Source: Mesorhizobium sp. WSM4311
Lineage (GTDB): Bacteria > Pseudomonadota > Alphaproteobacteria > Rhizobiales > Rhizobiaceae
Direction of reading: 5' to 3'
NCBI RefSeq assembly: GCF_002295115.1
Contig: NZ_NSFV01000002.1
Coordinates: forward strand, 248,001 to 312,000
Length of the DNA stretch: 64,000 nucleotides
Shown: positions 53,459 through 61,540 of the stretch, in pieces
Layout of the letters: the number at the start of each line of letters is the position of its first letter
Position numbering within the stretch: the first letter of the stretch is position 1
Made by a program: the position numbers and the translations under genes
The notes under the pieces: generated by a model
Told to the model about the DNA's origin: nothing
Database searches by the model: none
The model's input: the letters and a program-made list of their open reading frames with translations, nothing else

Positions 53459-54601
53459 ATGTCCTTGTCCCATTCCATCATCCGCGGGTTGCCGGTCGCG
53501 GGCCTGGTCGTCGCGGCGCTCGCGCTTGCCGGCTGCAGCCAGGAGAAGGCCGAGGTCAAGGAGATCATCCGCCCGGTCAAGGTCGTCGAGATCGCCCAGG
53601 CGCATGACTCCCGCACGCTCTCCTATTCGGGGTCGGTGCGGGCCCGCACCGAAAGCGCCCTGGCTTTCCGCGTCAACGGCAAGATCACCGAACGTCTGGT
53701 CGACATCGGCCAGCATGTGGTGCCGGGCGATGTGCTCGCCCGCATCGATCCCACCGACTACGATCTGTCGGTCAAGAGCGCGCAGGCAGCGCTCGATGCC
53801 GCCGAACGGCAGGTCGAGACGACAGAGCTTGCGCGCAAGCGCGCCGAGCAGCTTTTCGCCAAAAACTTCGCGCCGAAATCGCAGCTCGAACAGGCGACGC
53901 TGACCCATGACCAGGCGGTCGCCACGCGCGACTCCGCCCGTTCCTCGCTCGACCAGGCCAAGAACCAGGTCGGCTATACCGACCTCAAGGCCGACAGGGA
54001 CGGCATCGTCACGGCTGTCAACGCCGATGTCGGCCAGGTGGTCGGCTCCGGCACGCCTGTGGTCACTGTCGCGGTCGACGGCGAAAAGGAAGTTCTGATC
54101 GCGGTGCCGGAAATGGAGATCGCCGAGTTCAAGCCCGGCAAGTCGGTCAAGGCCGGGTTCTGGTCCGACAGCGCGCTGGCGCTGGACGGCAAGGTCCGCG
54201 AGGTTGCCGGCAGCGCAGATCCACAGTCGCGCACTTTCGCCGTCCGTGTCAGCCTGCCCAATGATCCACGTGTGCTTCTCGGCATGACCGCCAATATCGA
54301 GGCCTCGGCCGCCAACGAAAAGCAGCTGGTTTCGATCCCCTTGAGCGCGTTGGCGGAGAAAGACAGCCAGTCGATCGTCTGGACCGTCGATCGTGACGCC
54401 GACACCGTTCATGCCCGTCCGGTGAAGGTTGCCAAGTTCGCCGCCGATGGCGTGCGTGTGGCCGAAGGATTGAAACCCGGCGATGTCGTGGTCGCCGCCG
54501 GCACCCAGTTCATGACCGAGAATCTGAAGGTCAAGCTCGCCGGCGGCGTGGCGCAGCAATCCGCGTCCGCCGAGGGCGACGACGCCAGCCGGCTGCGCTG
54601 A
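53459..54601 (+). CDS. RND efflux membrane-fusion lipoprotein
   Basis: 380 aa periplasmic adaptor. Lipobox LALAGC at residues 21-26 (signal peptidase II), then RPVKVVEIAQAHDSRTLSYS, lipoyl-like halves (ESALAFRVNGKITERLVDIG; VGYTDLKADRDGIVTAVNAD) around an alpha-helical hairpin (KSAQAALDAAERQVETTELA through SLDQAKNQ), and the beta-barrel domain. Anchored to the inner membrane as a lipoprotein. Pairs with the RND pump at 54844. Confidence 0.92.
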   Translation: MSLSHSIIRGLPVAGLVVAALALAGCSQEKAEVKEIIRPVKVVEIAQAHDSRTLSYSGSVRARTESALAFRVNGKITERLVDIGQHVVPGDVLARIDPTDYDLSVKSAQAALDAAERQVETTELARKRAEQLFAKNFAPKSQLEQATLTHDQAVATRDSARSSLDQAKNQVGYTDLKADRDGIVTAVNADVGQVVGSGTPVVTVAVDGEKEVLIAVPEMEIAEFKPGKSVKAGFWSDSALALDGKVREVAGSADPQSRTFAVRVSLPNDPRVLLGMTANIEASAANEKQLVSIPLSALAEKDSQSIVWTVDRDADTVHARPVKVAKFAADGVRVAEGLKPGDVVVAAGTQFMTENLKVKLAGGVAQQSASAEGDDASRLR

Positions 54602-54843
54602 GGACAGATAGGTCGGCCGCGCGTTGCCGCGGCCGCAGGTTTCCGGGCGGCGTGCGCCCGAAGGTTGAGACGTCACGGCCGATGTACCCCCGCATCGACC
54701 TAGCGTCCCACCGCGATGAGTGTCTCTCCGCTCGGAAAGCCTCGCCGCCCGGAAGCCAGATTGAACACGGATGATTTCGTTTCGCGCGCCCTGCTTCTTC
54801 GAAGCGCCAGGCGCCGGCAAACAAGCAAAGTGGACCTGCAACG

Positions 54844-57800
54844 ATGACGACCTCCACTGAAGAAAAGCGGCCCTTCAACCTGTCGCGCTGGGCCATCGGT
54901 CATCCCTCCATCGCGCGCTTCCTGTTCGGGCTGATCATCATCGCCGGTGCGCTCGGCCTGATGCGCATGGGCCAGAAGGAAGACCCCGATTTCACCTTCC
55001 GGGTGATGGTCGTCCAGGCGATCTGGCCGGGTTCCTCTATCCAGGAGATGGAGGACCAGGTCGTCAACAAGATCGAGCGCAAGCTGCAGGAAACGCCGCA
55101 TCTCGACTTCGTGCGCTCCTTCACGCGCGCCGGCAGCGCCATCATCACCGTGCAGATCAAGGGCGACACCAACGCCGCCGAGGTGACGGACGCCTTCTAT
55201 CAGGTGCGCAAGAAGGTCGGCGACATTTCCGGCGACCTGCCGCAAGGCCTGCTCGGCCCCTATTTCAACGACGAGTTCGGCGACACCTTCATCACCCTGC
55301 ATTCGATCAGCGGTGACGGCTTCTCCTATCCAGAGTTGAAGAAGTTCGCCATCCAGGCGCGCGACATGCTGTTGACCACGCCAGGCGTCGAGAAGGCCGT
55401 CATCATCGGCGACCAGCCGGAAAAGCTCTATATCGATGTCTCGTCCAAGGCGCTGGCCGAGCGCGGCCTGACGCTGACAGACCTGCAGAACGCCATCAAG
55501 GGCCAGAACAATGTCGATCCGGCCGGTGCCGTCGACACCGGCGTCAATTCGGTGCGCATCTCCGTCGAAGGCGACGTCACCAAGGCCGCCGACATCAGGG
55601 AATTGCGCCTGCGTGCCGGTGGGCAGGTAACCCGTCTCGGCGACATCGCCACCGTGACCTCCGGGCTCGAGGATCCCTTCCAGCGCAAATACCGCTTCAA
55701 CGGTCATGACAGCGTGCAGCTTGGTGTCGTCATGGCGAAGGGTTTCAAGGTCACCGATGTCGGCAAGGACGTCGAGGCGACCTACAAGCGCTTTGAAGAA
55801 GCGCTGCCTTATGGCGTGTCGGTCGACCAGATTTCCGACCAGCCGGGCGTCGTCACCGATGCAGTGGCCGAATTCATGCATGCGCTCGGCGAGGCGCTGC
55901 TGATCGTGCTTGTCGTCTCGTTCCTGTCGATCGGCTGGCGTTCAGGGCTGGTCATCGCCATCGCCATCCCGCTGGTTCTGGCCGCTACCTTCGCCATCAT
56001 GTACGAGCTCGGCATCGACCTGCAGCGCATTTCGCTGGGCGCCCTGATCATCGCGCTCGGCCTGCTCGTCGACGACGCCATGATCGTCGTCGAGATGATG
56101 GAGCGCAAGCTTGAGGAGGGGCTGGTCAAGATCGAGGCGGCTAGCTTCGCCTATACATCGACCGCTTTCCCGATGCTGACCGGCACGCTCATCACCACCG
56201 CCGGCTTCATCCCGGTCGGCTTCGCCGCTTCCACGGCTGGCGAATATGTGCGCACGCTGTTTTATGTCGTCGGCATCGCGCTGATCGTCTCGTGGTTCGT
56301 CGCGGTCTATTTCACGCCGTGGCTCGGCAACATGATCCTCAAGCAGCGCAAGCATGCCGGCAGCCATCACGATGTCTTCGACACGCGCTTCTACCGCCGG
56401 CTGCGCTCGACCGTCGGCTGGGCCGTGCGCCACCGCATCATCGTTCTCGTCATGACGCTGGTGACTTTCGGCACCAGCCTGTGGGCGTTCCAGTTCATCC
56501 CGCAGAACTTCTTCCCGCAATCGTCGCGGCCGGAAATCCTCGTCGACCTCTGGCTGCCGGAAGGCACCAGCATCAAGGAGGTCGAGACGCAGGCCAAGGC
56601 GCTGGAAGCCAAGATGATGGACGACAAGGACAAGCGCTTCATCGCCACCTATATCGGCGAGGGCGCGCCGCGCTTCTTCCTGCCGCTCGACCAGCAGCTG
56701 CGCAACCCGAACTTCGCCCAGATGCTTGTCATGGCCAATGACGAGCCTGCGCGCGAGCGGCTGATCGTCAAGCTGCGCACGGTTCTGGCCGAGGATTTCC
56801 CCTCGATCCGCGCCAAGGTCGATCGCCTGTTCCTCGGACCGCCGACCGGCTGGCCGGTGCAGATGCGCGTCATGGGTCCCGATCGCCAGGAGGTGCGCCG
56901 CATCGCCGACCAGGTGAAGGCGAAATTCCGCGAGGATCCGCTGCTGGGCGCGGTGCATGACGATTGGCTCGAGCCGGTGCCGGCAATGAAGCTGGTCATC
57001 GACCAGGATCGTGCCCGGGCGCTCGGCGTTACCTCGCAGCGCATCCGCCAGATGCTGCAGGCGACCATGGCCGGTGCGCCGCTCGACGACTTCCGCGACG
57101 GCGAGGAGACGGTCTCCATCGTTGCCCGCGAGCCGGATGCCAGCCGCAGCCTGCTGTCCTCGGTCGATTCGGTCTACATCCCGACCGATTTCGGCGGTTT
57201 CGTGCCGCTGTCGCAGGTGGCCAAGGTGGTGCCGGTGCTGGAGCAAGGCATCGAGTGGCGCCGCGACCGCCTGCCGACGATCAGCGTGCGTGCAACGCTT
57301 CCCGATGGCGTGCAGTCCAACGACGTCGTCACCAAGATGTACAAGGACATGCAGGGCCTGCGCGACGGCCTGGCGCCCGGCTACAAGATCGAGATCCAGG
57401 GCGGTGCCGAGGATTCGGCCGAAAGCCAGGCGTCGATCGCCGCCAAGGCGCCGGTCATGCTGGCCATCATCGTCGTGCTCCTGATGATCCAGCTGCAGAA
57501 CTTCGGCAAGGCGATGCTGGTGCTGGCCACCGGTCCGCTCGGCATCATCGGGGCTGCCGCCGCGCTTTTGATCAGCGGCGCGCCGTTCGGCTTCGTCGCC
57601 ATTCTCGGCGTCATCGCGCTGCTCGGCATCATCATGCGCAACTCGATCATCCTGGTCGACCAGATCGACCAGGACATCGCCAGAGGCATGGAACGTTCGG
57701 AGGCCATCATCGGCTCGGCCGTGCGTCGTTTCCGGCCGATCGTGCTGACGGCGATGACGGCGGTGCTGGCGCTCATCCCGATCTCGCGCGCCGTGTTCTG

Positions 57801-57984
57801 GGGGCCGCTCGCCTACGCCATGATGGGCGGCATCGTGGTTGCCACCGTGCTGACCATCCTGGTGCTGCCGGCTGGCTACGCCCTGTTCTTTGGCCGCGAG
57901 CCGAAGAAGGTGGTGAACAATGAGCAGGCGCCCGAGCCAGAGTTGGCGACCGAGCGGCCGCAACTGGCCCTGGCCGCGGAATAA
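54844..57984 (+). CDS. RND efflux pump, inner-membrane transporter (AcrB/HAE1 class)
   Basis: 1046 aa with the RND duplicated layout: TM1 near residue 25, a large periplasmic porter region, TMs 2-6 carrying the proton-relay Asp pair (LGLLVDDAMIVVEMMERKLE), a second porter half, and TMs 8-12 with LGIIMRNSIILVDQIDQDIA. Full length and apparently intact. It lies 242 bp after the fusion protein with no gene between. No outer-membrane TolC-like factor is encoded here, so a shared partner must be used. Substrate unknown. Confidence 0.94.
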   Translation: MTTSTEEKRPFNLSRWAIGHPSIARFLFGLIIIAGALGLMRMGQKEDPDFTFRVMVVQAIWPGSSIQEMEDQVVNKIERKLQETPHLDFVRSFTRAGSAIITVQIKGDTNAAEVTDAFYQVRKKVGDISGDLPQGLLGPYFNDEFGDTFITLHSISGDGFSYPELKKFAIQARDMLLTTPGVEKAVIIGDQPEKLYIDVSSKALAERGLTLTDLQNAIKGQNNVDPAGAVDTGVNSVRISVEGDVTKAADIRELRLRAGGQVTRLGDIATVTSGLEDPFQRKYRFNGHDSVQLGVVMAKGFKVTDVGKDVEATYKRFEEALPYGVSVDQISDQPGVVTDAVAEFMHALGEALLIVLVVSFLSIGWRSGLVIAIAIPLVLAATFAIMYELGIDLQRISLGALIIALGLLVDDAMIVVEMMERKLEEGLVKIEAASFAYTSTAFPMLTGTLITTAGFIPVGFAASTAGEYVRTLFYVVGIALIVSWFVAVYFTPWLGNMILKQRKHAGSHHDVFDTRFYRRLRSTVGWAVRHRIIVLVMTLVTFGTSLWAFQFIPQNFFPQSSRPEILVDLWLPEGTSIKEVETQAKALEAKMMDDKDKRFIATYIGEGAPRFFLPLDQQLRNPNFAQMLVMANDEPARERLIVKLRTVLAEDFPSIRAKVDRLFLGPPTGWPVQMRVMGPDRQEVRRIADQVKAKFREDPLLGAVHDDWLEPVPAMKLVIDQDRARALGVTSQRIRQMLQATMAGAPLDDFRDGEETVSIVAREPDASRSLLSSVDSVYIPTDFGGFVPLSQVAKVVPVLEQGIEWRRDRLPTISVRATLPDGVQSNDVVTKMYKDMQGLRDGLAPGYKIEIQGGAEDSAESQASIAAKAPVMLAIIVVLLMIQLQNFGKAMLVLATGPLGIIGAAAALLISGAPFGFVAILGVIALLGIIMRNSIILVDQIDQDIARGMERSEAIIGSAVRRFRPIVLTAMTAVLALIPISRAVFWGPLAYAMMGGIVVATVLTILVLPAGYALFFGREPKKVVNNEQAPEPELATERPQLALAAE

Positions 57985-57995
57985 GGAGGTTTCAT

Positions 57996-58030
57996 CGCAT
58001 CATCCGCCGTCAGCTATGGCGGATGATGCG
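57996..58030 (+). terminator. Hairpin after the RND pump gene
   Basis: CGCATCATCCGCC pairs perfectly with GGCGGATGATGCG (13 bp, 57996-58008 and 58018-58030) over a 9-base loop. No U-tract follows, so termination may be partial or factor-dependent. Confidence 0.6.
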
Positions 58031-58172
58031 GTGTGACGGCTGGTCCGTCGCACCGATGAAAATGCTCCCCGCTGCCGATTTTGCAAAACAGAATTCCTTC
58101 CCAGGGCCGCAATGCGGTTCCATGTTGAGCGACACCGGAGCGGCAACGCTCGTCCTCATCAGGATGTCTTCC

Positions 58173-59522
58173 ATGGCAGAAAAACGGCAATTGCGGCTTG
58201 GCGCCTTCATGCGCCCGGTCAGCTTGCACACCGGCGCCTGGCGCTATCCCGGCGCCTATCCTGACGCCAATTTCAACTTCGCGCATCTGAAGCGCTTCGC
58301 CCAGACGCTGGAGGCGGCGAAGTTCGACGCCTTCTTCATGGCCGACCATCTGGCCGTGCTCAACATGCCGATCGAGGCGCTGCGCCGCAGCCACACCGTG
58401 ACCTCGTTCGAGCCGTTCACGCTGCTGTCGGCGCTGGCCGCCGTCACCGATCACATCGGGCTGGTCGCCACTGCGTCGACGACCTTCGACGCGCCCTATC
58501 ACATTGCTAGGCGCTTCGCGTCTCTCGACCATATCAGCGGCGGACGCGCCGGCTGGAACATCGTCACCACGTCCAACCCCGATGCGGCGCTCAACTTCGG
58601 GCTGGACGAACATGTCGAGCATGACGAGCGCTATCACCGGGCGCGGGAATTCTACGATGTCGTGACCGGCCTGTGGGACAGTTTTGCCGACGACGCCTTC
58701 ATCCGCGACGCCGAAAGCGGGCTCTATTTCGATCCCGCCAAATTGCACGTGCTGGACCATAAGAGCGAACACCTCTCCGTGCGTGGCCCGCTCAACATTG
58801 CGCGGCCGGTGCAGGGCTGGCCGGTCATCGTCCAGGCCGGCGCCTCGGAAGCCGGGCGGCAACTGGCCGCCGAGACGGCCGACGTGATTTTCGCCGCCCA
58901 TGGCGATCTTGCCGCCGGGCAGCGCTTTTTTGCCGACGTCAAGGGCAGGGCACAGAAGTTCGGCCGCTCCCGCGACGACATCAAGATCCTGCCTGGCGCA
59001 TTCGTCATCGTCGGCGACAGCGTCGAGGATGCGCGGGCCAAGCGGGCGAAGCTCGACAGCCTGGTCTATTACGAGAGCGGCATTGCCTCACTGTCGATCG
59101 CGCTTGGGCATGACGCGTCGGCCTTTGATCCCGATGCAACGCTGCCGGACATACCCGAGACCAATGCCTCGAAGAGCAGCCGCGAGCGCGTCATCGAGCT
59201 TGCCCGGAACGAAAACCTGACCATTCGCCAGCTTGCCCAGCGGCTGGGCGGTTATTCCGGGCTCGCCTTCGTCGGCACGCCGCAAACCATTGCCGACGAG
59301 ATGGAGGAATGGCTGGTCTCCGAGGGATCGGACGGCTTCAACATCATGTTTCCCTATCTGCCCGCCGGGCTCGACGATTTCGTCGAGAAGGTGGTGCCCG
59401 AGCTGCAGCGGCGCGGCATCTTCAGGCGGCAGTATGAGGGCTCCACGCTGCGCGAGAATCTCGGCCTGAAGCGGCCGCCCAACCGGTTCTTCGAGAAGAC
59501 GACGATCCGCAAGGCCGGTTGA
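58173..59522 (+). CDS. LLM-class flavin monooxygenase (NtaA/SnaA/DszA/DmoA family)
   Basis: 449 aa FMNH2-dependent monooxygenase. LRLGAFMRPVSLHTGAWRYP, EAAKFDAFFMADHLAVLNMP, SLDHISGGRAGWNIVTTSNP, AARNFG-like region (DAALNFGLDEHVEHDERYHR), and PVIVQAGASEAGRQLAAETA are hallmarks of the two-component group that includes NtaA, DszA and dimethylsulfide monooxygenase DmoA. It would need a separate flavin reductase, not seen here. ATG 58173 has AGGA eight bases upstream; 58164 is an alternative. Substrate not assignable; an amine chelator or an organosulfur compound is possible. Confidence 0.88.
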   Translation: MAEKRQLRLGAFMRPVSLHTGAWRYPGAYPDANFNFAHLKRFAQTLEAAKFDAFFMADHLAVLNMPIEALRRSHTVTSFEPFTLLSALAAVTDHIGLVATASTTFDAPYHIARRFASLDHISGGRAGWNIVTTSNPDAALNFGLDEHVEHDERYHRAREFYDVVTGLWDSFADDAFIRDAESGLYFDPAKLHVLDHKSEHLSVRGPLNIARPVQGWPVIVQAGASEAGRQLAAETADVIFAAHGDLAAGQRFFADVKGRAQKFGRSRDDIKILPGAFVIVGDSVEDARAKRAKLDSLVYYESGIASLSIALGHDASAFDPDATLPDIPETNASKSSRERVIELARNENLTIRQLAQRLGGYSGLAFVGTPQTIADEMEEWLVSEGSDGFNIMFPYLPAGLDDFVEKVVPELQRRGIFRRQYEGSTLRENLGLKRPPNRFFEKTTIRKAG

Positions 59523-59526
59523 CGAA

Positions 59527-59560
59527 AAGCATCGGGCGCGCCGAAGCGCGCCCGATGCTT
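59527..59560. terminator. Bidirectional terminator, 15-bp perfect stem
   Basis: AAGCATCGGGCGCGC (59527-59541) pairs exactly with GCGCGCCCGATGCTT (59546-59560) around a CGAA tetraloop, between the convergent genes ending at 59522 and 59575. Confidence 0.85.
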
Positions 59561-59574
59561 CATAAATCGGCCTG

Positions 59575-61284
59575 TCAGATGACGAATACCCAGTTTGCGA
59601 TCAGCATCACCGCCACACCGGCGATCAGCGTCAGATAGGGCAGCATGCCCGCTTTCTTAACCGCGAGGTCAGCTCCCGTCATGCCGAGATCGGCCAGCAT
59701 GTGGTCGGGGAATTTGCCCTTGTCCTGGATGTAGTGGCGGTAGCAGAACACTGGGATAATCAGTGCCGCGGTGATCAGCCCGGCCCACAGCGCCATCGGG
59801 TTCCATACCTTGGCGCCGGCGCCCATGAAGATCGCGTTGACATAGGCGAAGATCGCCCCGATCCCGAGAAGCCAGGTCGGCGCTTTCCACGGCCGCGCGA
59901 TATGGCCGTTGTCGATGCGATGGATCCAGCCGGCATTGAGGTTGAGGAAGTTGAAGATGATGTAGCCGCAATTCGACACGGCGAGGATGAAGAAGAAGCT
60001 CGTCGCGTCGGCCGAGGCGATGGCCAGCACGATCAGGTTGAAGCAGAGGTCGGTCCACATCGCGCGCGTCGGCGCGCCATGTTCGTTGACGTGGCTGAGA
60101 TAGCGCGGCAGCCAGCCGTCGACCGAGCCCTGGTAGAGTGTGCGCGAGGAGCCGGCCATCGCCGTCATGATGCACAGCACCAGCGCCAGGATCATCAGCA
60201 TCACCAGCAGGCTGTGGATAATCTTGCCGCCGCCGACCATGCCGGCCAGCGCATCCGCCACACCCGAGCCGTCGACGATCGGTGTCGCCAGCATGCCGTT
60301 CAAGCCCAGCACACCCTGGAAGGTGAAGGGTACCAGGATGAACAGAAGCATGCAGAGCAGGCCGGAATAGAAGATGGCCTTGAACGTGTCGGTGCCGGGG
60401 TTCTTGAACTCGGAGGTGTAGCAGACTGCGGTTTCAAAACCGTAGGTCGACCAGGCGGCGATGAACATGCCACCGAGCACCAGCGTCCAGCCGGCGATGT
60501 TCCAGGCGCCCGGGTCCGGCGCATAGGCGGCCGCCAGCGGCACCAGCGGCGAGAAATTGGCCCAGTTGATCTGTCCGGTGAAGATCGGCACGACGCCGAC
60601 GATCAGCATCGGGATGATGACCAGCAGGCCAATATATTTCTGCACATTGGCCGTGCCGAGGATGCCGCGATGCTGGATCGAGAAGATGATCAGCATCAGC
60701 ACCGCGCCGATGAAGAAGGTGGCGTTGAGCGTGAAGGAGACCGGACCCAGCGTGTGGCTGTACAGCGTCCAGTTGCGGATCGCCGGTGTCGCGGCCGCGG
60801 TCACCGCCGTGATGGCGTCCGCGGGCGCCGTTCCGGCATGCGCCGCTATATAGGCGACGACATCAGGCGAGGTCTCGGTGAACAGCGGCACCGGCGCCAG
60901 CGCGTTGAGGATATAGGCGGCGGCTATCGAGCAGCCGAGAGACAGCACCGGCGACCAGGCGAACCAGTTGCACCACACCGACAGCGGCGCGATGAACTTG
61001 GAATAGCGCAGCCAGGCGGTGGCGCCGTAGATAGAAGCGCCGCCAGACTTGTTTGGGAACAGGCCGGCGATCTCGGCATAGGTGAAGGATTGCAGGAAGC
61101 CCATGATCATGGACACCGTCCAGATCAGGAAGGCCAGCGTCCCGGTCGTGCCGGCGATGCCGCCGATCGAAAACAGGACCAGTGCCGGAACGCCGCTCGC
61201 CACCCAGAAGGCGCCGCGCCAGTCGATATGCCTGAGCAGCTTGCTTTCGGCAGGCTGCTCGAGGGCCGTGCTTATGGTGCTCAT
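59575..61284 (-). CDS. APC-family amino acid/amine permease
   Basis: 569 aa inner-membrane carrier with about 12-14 TM helices. N-terminal APC signature: HIDWRGAFWVASGVPALVLF, SIGGIAGTTGTLAFLIWTVS, QSFTYAEIAGLFPNKSGGAS (the conserved GG-S loop), and later AWSTYGFETAVCYTSEFKNP and SRTLYQGSVDGWLPRYLSHV. Proton- or sodium-coupled uptake of an amino acid or amine. ATG 61284 follows GGGGAAG. It lies downstream of the DUF1989-GcvT fusion on the same strand (256-bp gap), so it may import that enzyme's substrate (inference). Confidence 0.88.
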   Translation of the reverse strand: MSTISTALEQPAESKLLRHIDWRGAFWVASGVPALVLFSIGGIAGTTGTLAFLIWTVSMIMGFLQSFTYAEIAGLFPNKSGGASIYGATAWLRYSKFIAPLSVWCNWFAWSPVLSLGCSIAAAYILNALAPVPLFTETSPDVVAYIAAHAGTAPADAITAVTAAATPAIRNWTLYSHTLGPVSFTLNATFFIGAVLMLIIFSIQHRGILGTANVQKYIGLLVIIPMLIVGVVPIFTGQINWANFSPLVPLAAAYAPDPGAWNIAGWTLVLGGMFIAAWSTYGFETAVCYTSEFKNPGTDTFKAIFYSGLLCMLLFILVPFTFQGVLGLNGMLATPIVDGSGVADALAGMVGGGKIIHSLLVMLMILALVLCIMTAMAGSSRTLYQGSVDGWLPRYLSHVNEHGAPTRAMWTDLCFNLIVLAIASADATSFFFILAVSNCGYIIFNFLNLNAGWIHRIDNGHIARPWKAPTWLLGIGAIFAYVNAIFMGAGAKVWNPMALWAGLITAALIIPVFCYRHYIQDKGKFPDHMLADLGMTGADLAVKKAGMLPYLTLIAGVAVMLIANWVFVI

Positions 61285-61540
61285 GTCAGTGACTTCCCCT
61301 TTTTCTCGTGTTCCCCGCCAGCGATGCCTCGGCTTTGCGAAGCTTGCTCCCCGGCACATGACCTTACGACTCCGGTGTTTCCACTCAGTCGTATTTTTTT
61401 CTTAGGAGTGAAGATTGATCCGGCGCGCTTTCACGTCAAGCGTTTTGTGGCGCCGTGCACATCACGCTTGCGCGCGCAGGCGGCAATACGTCTCGCGGCA
61501 CCTCTGACGCGCGCGGTTTTACCTGTCCGGAGGGCAGCAA

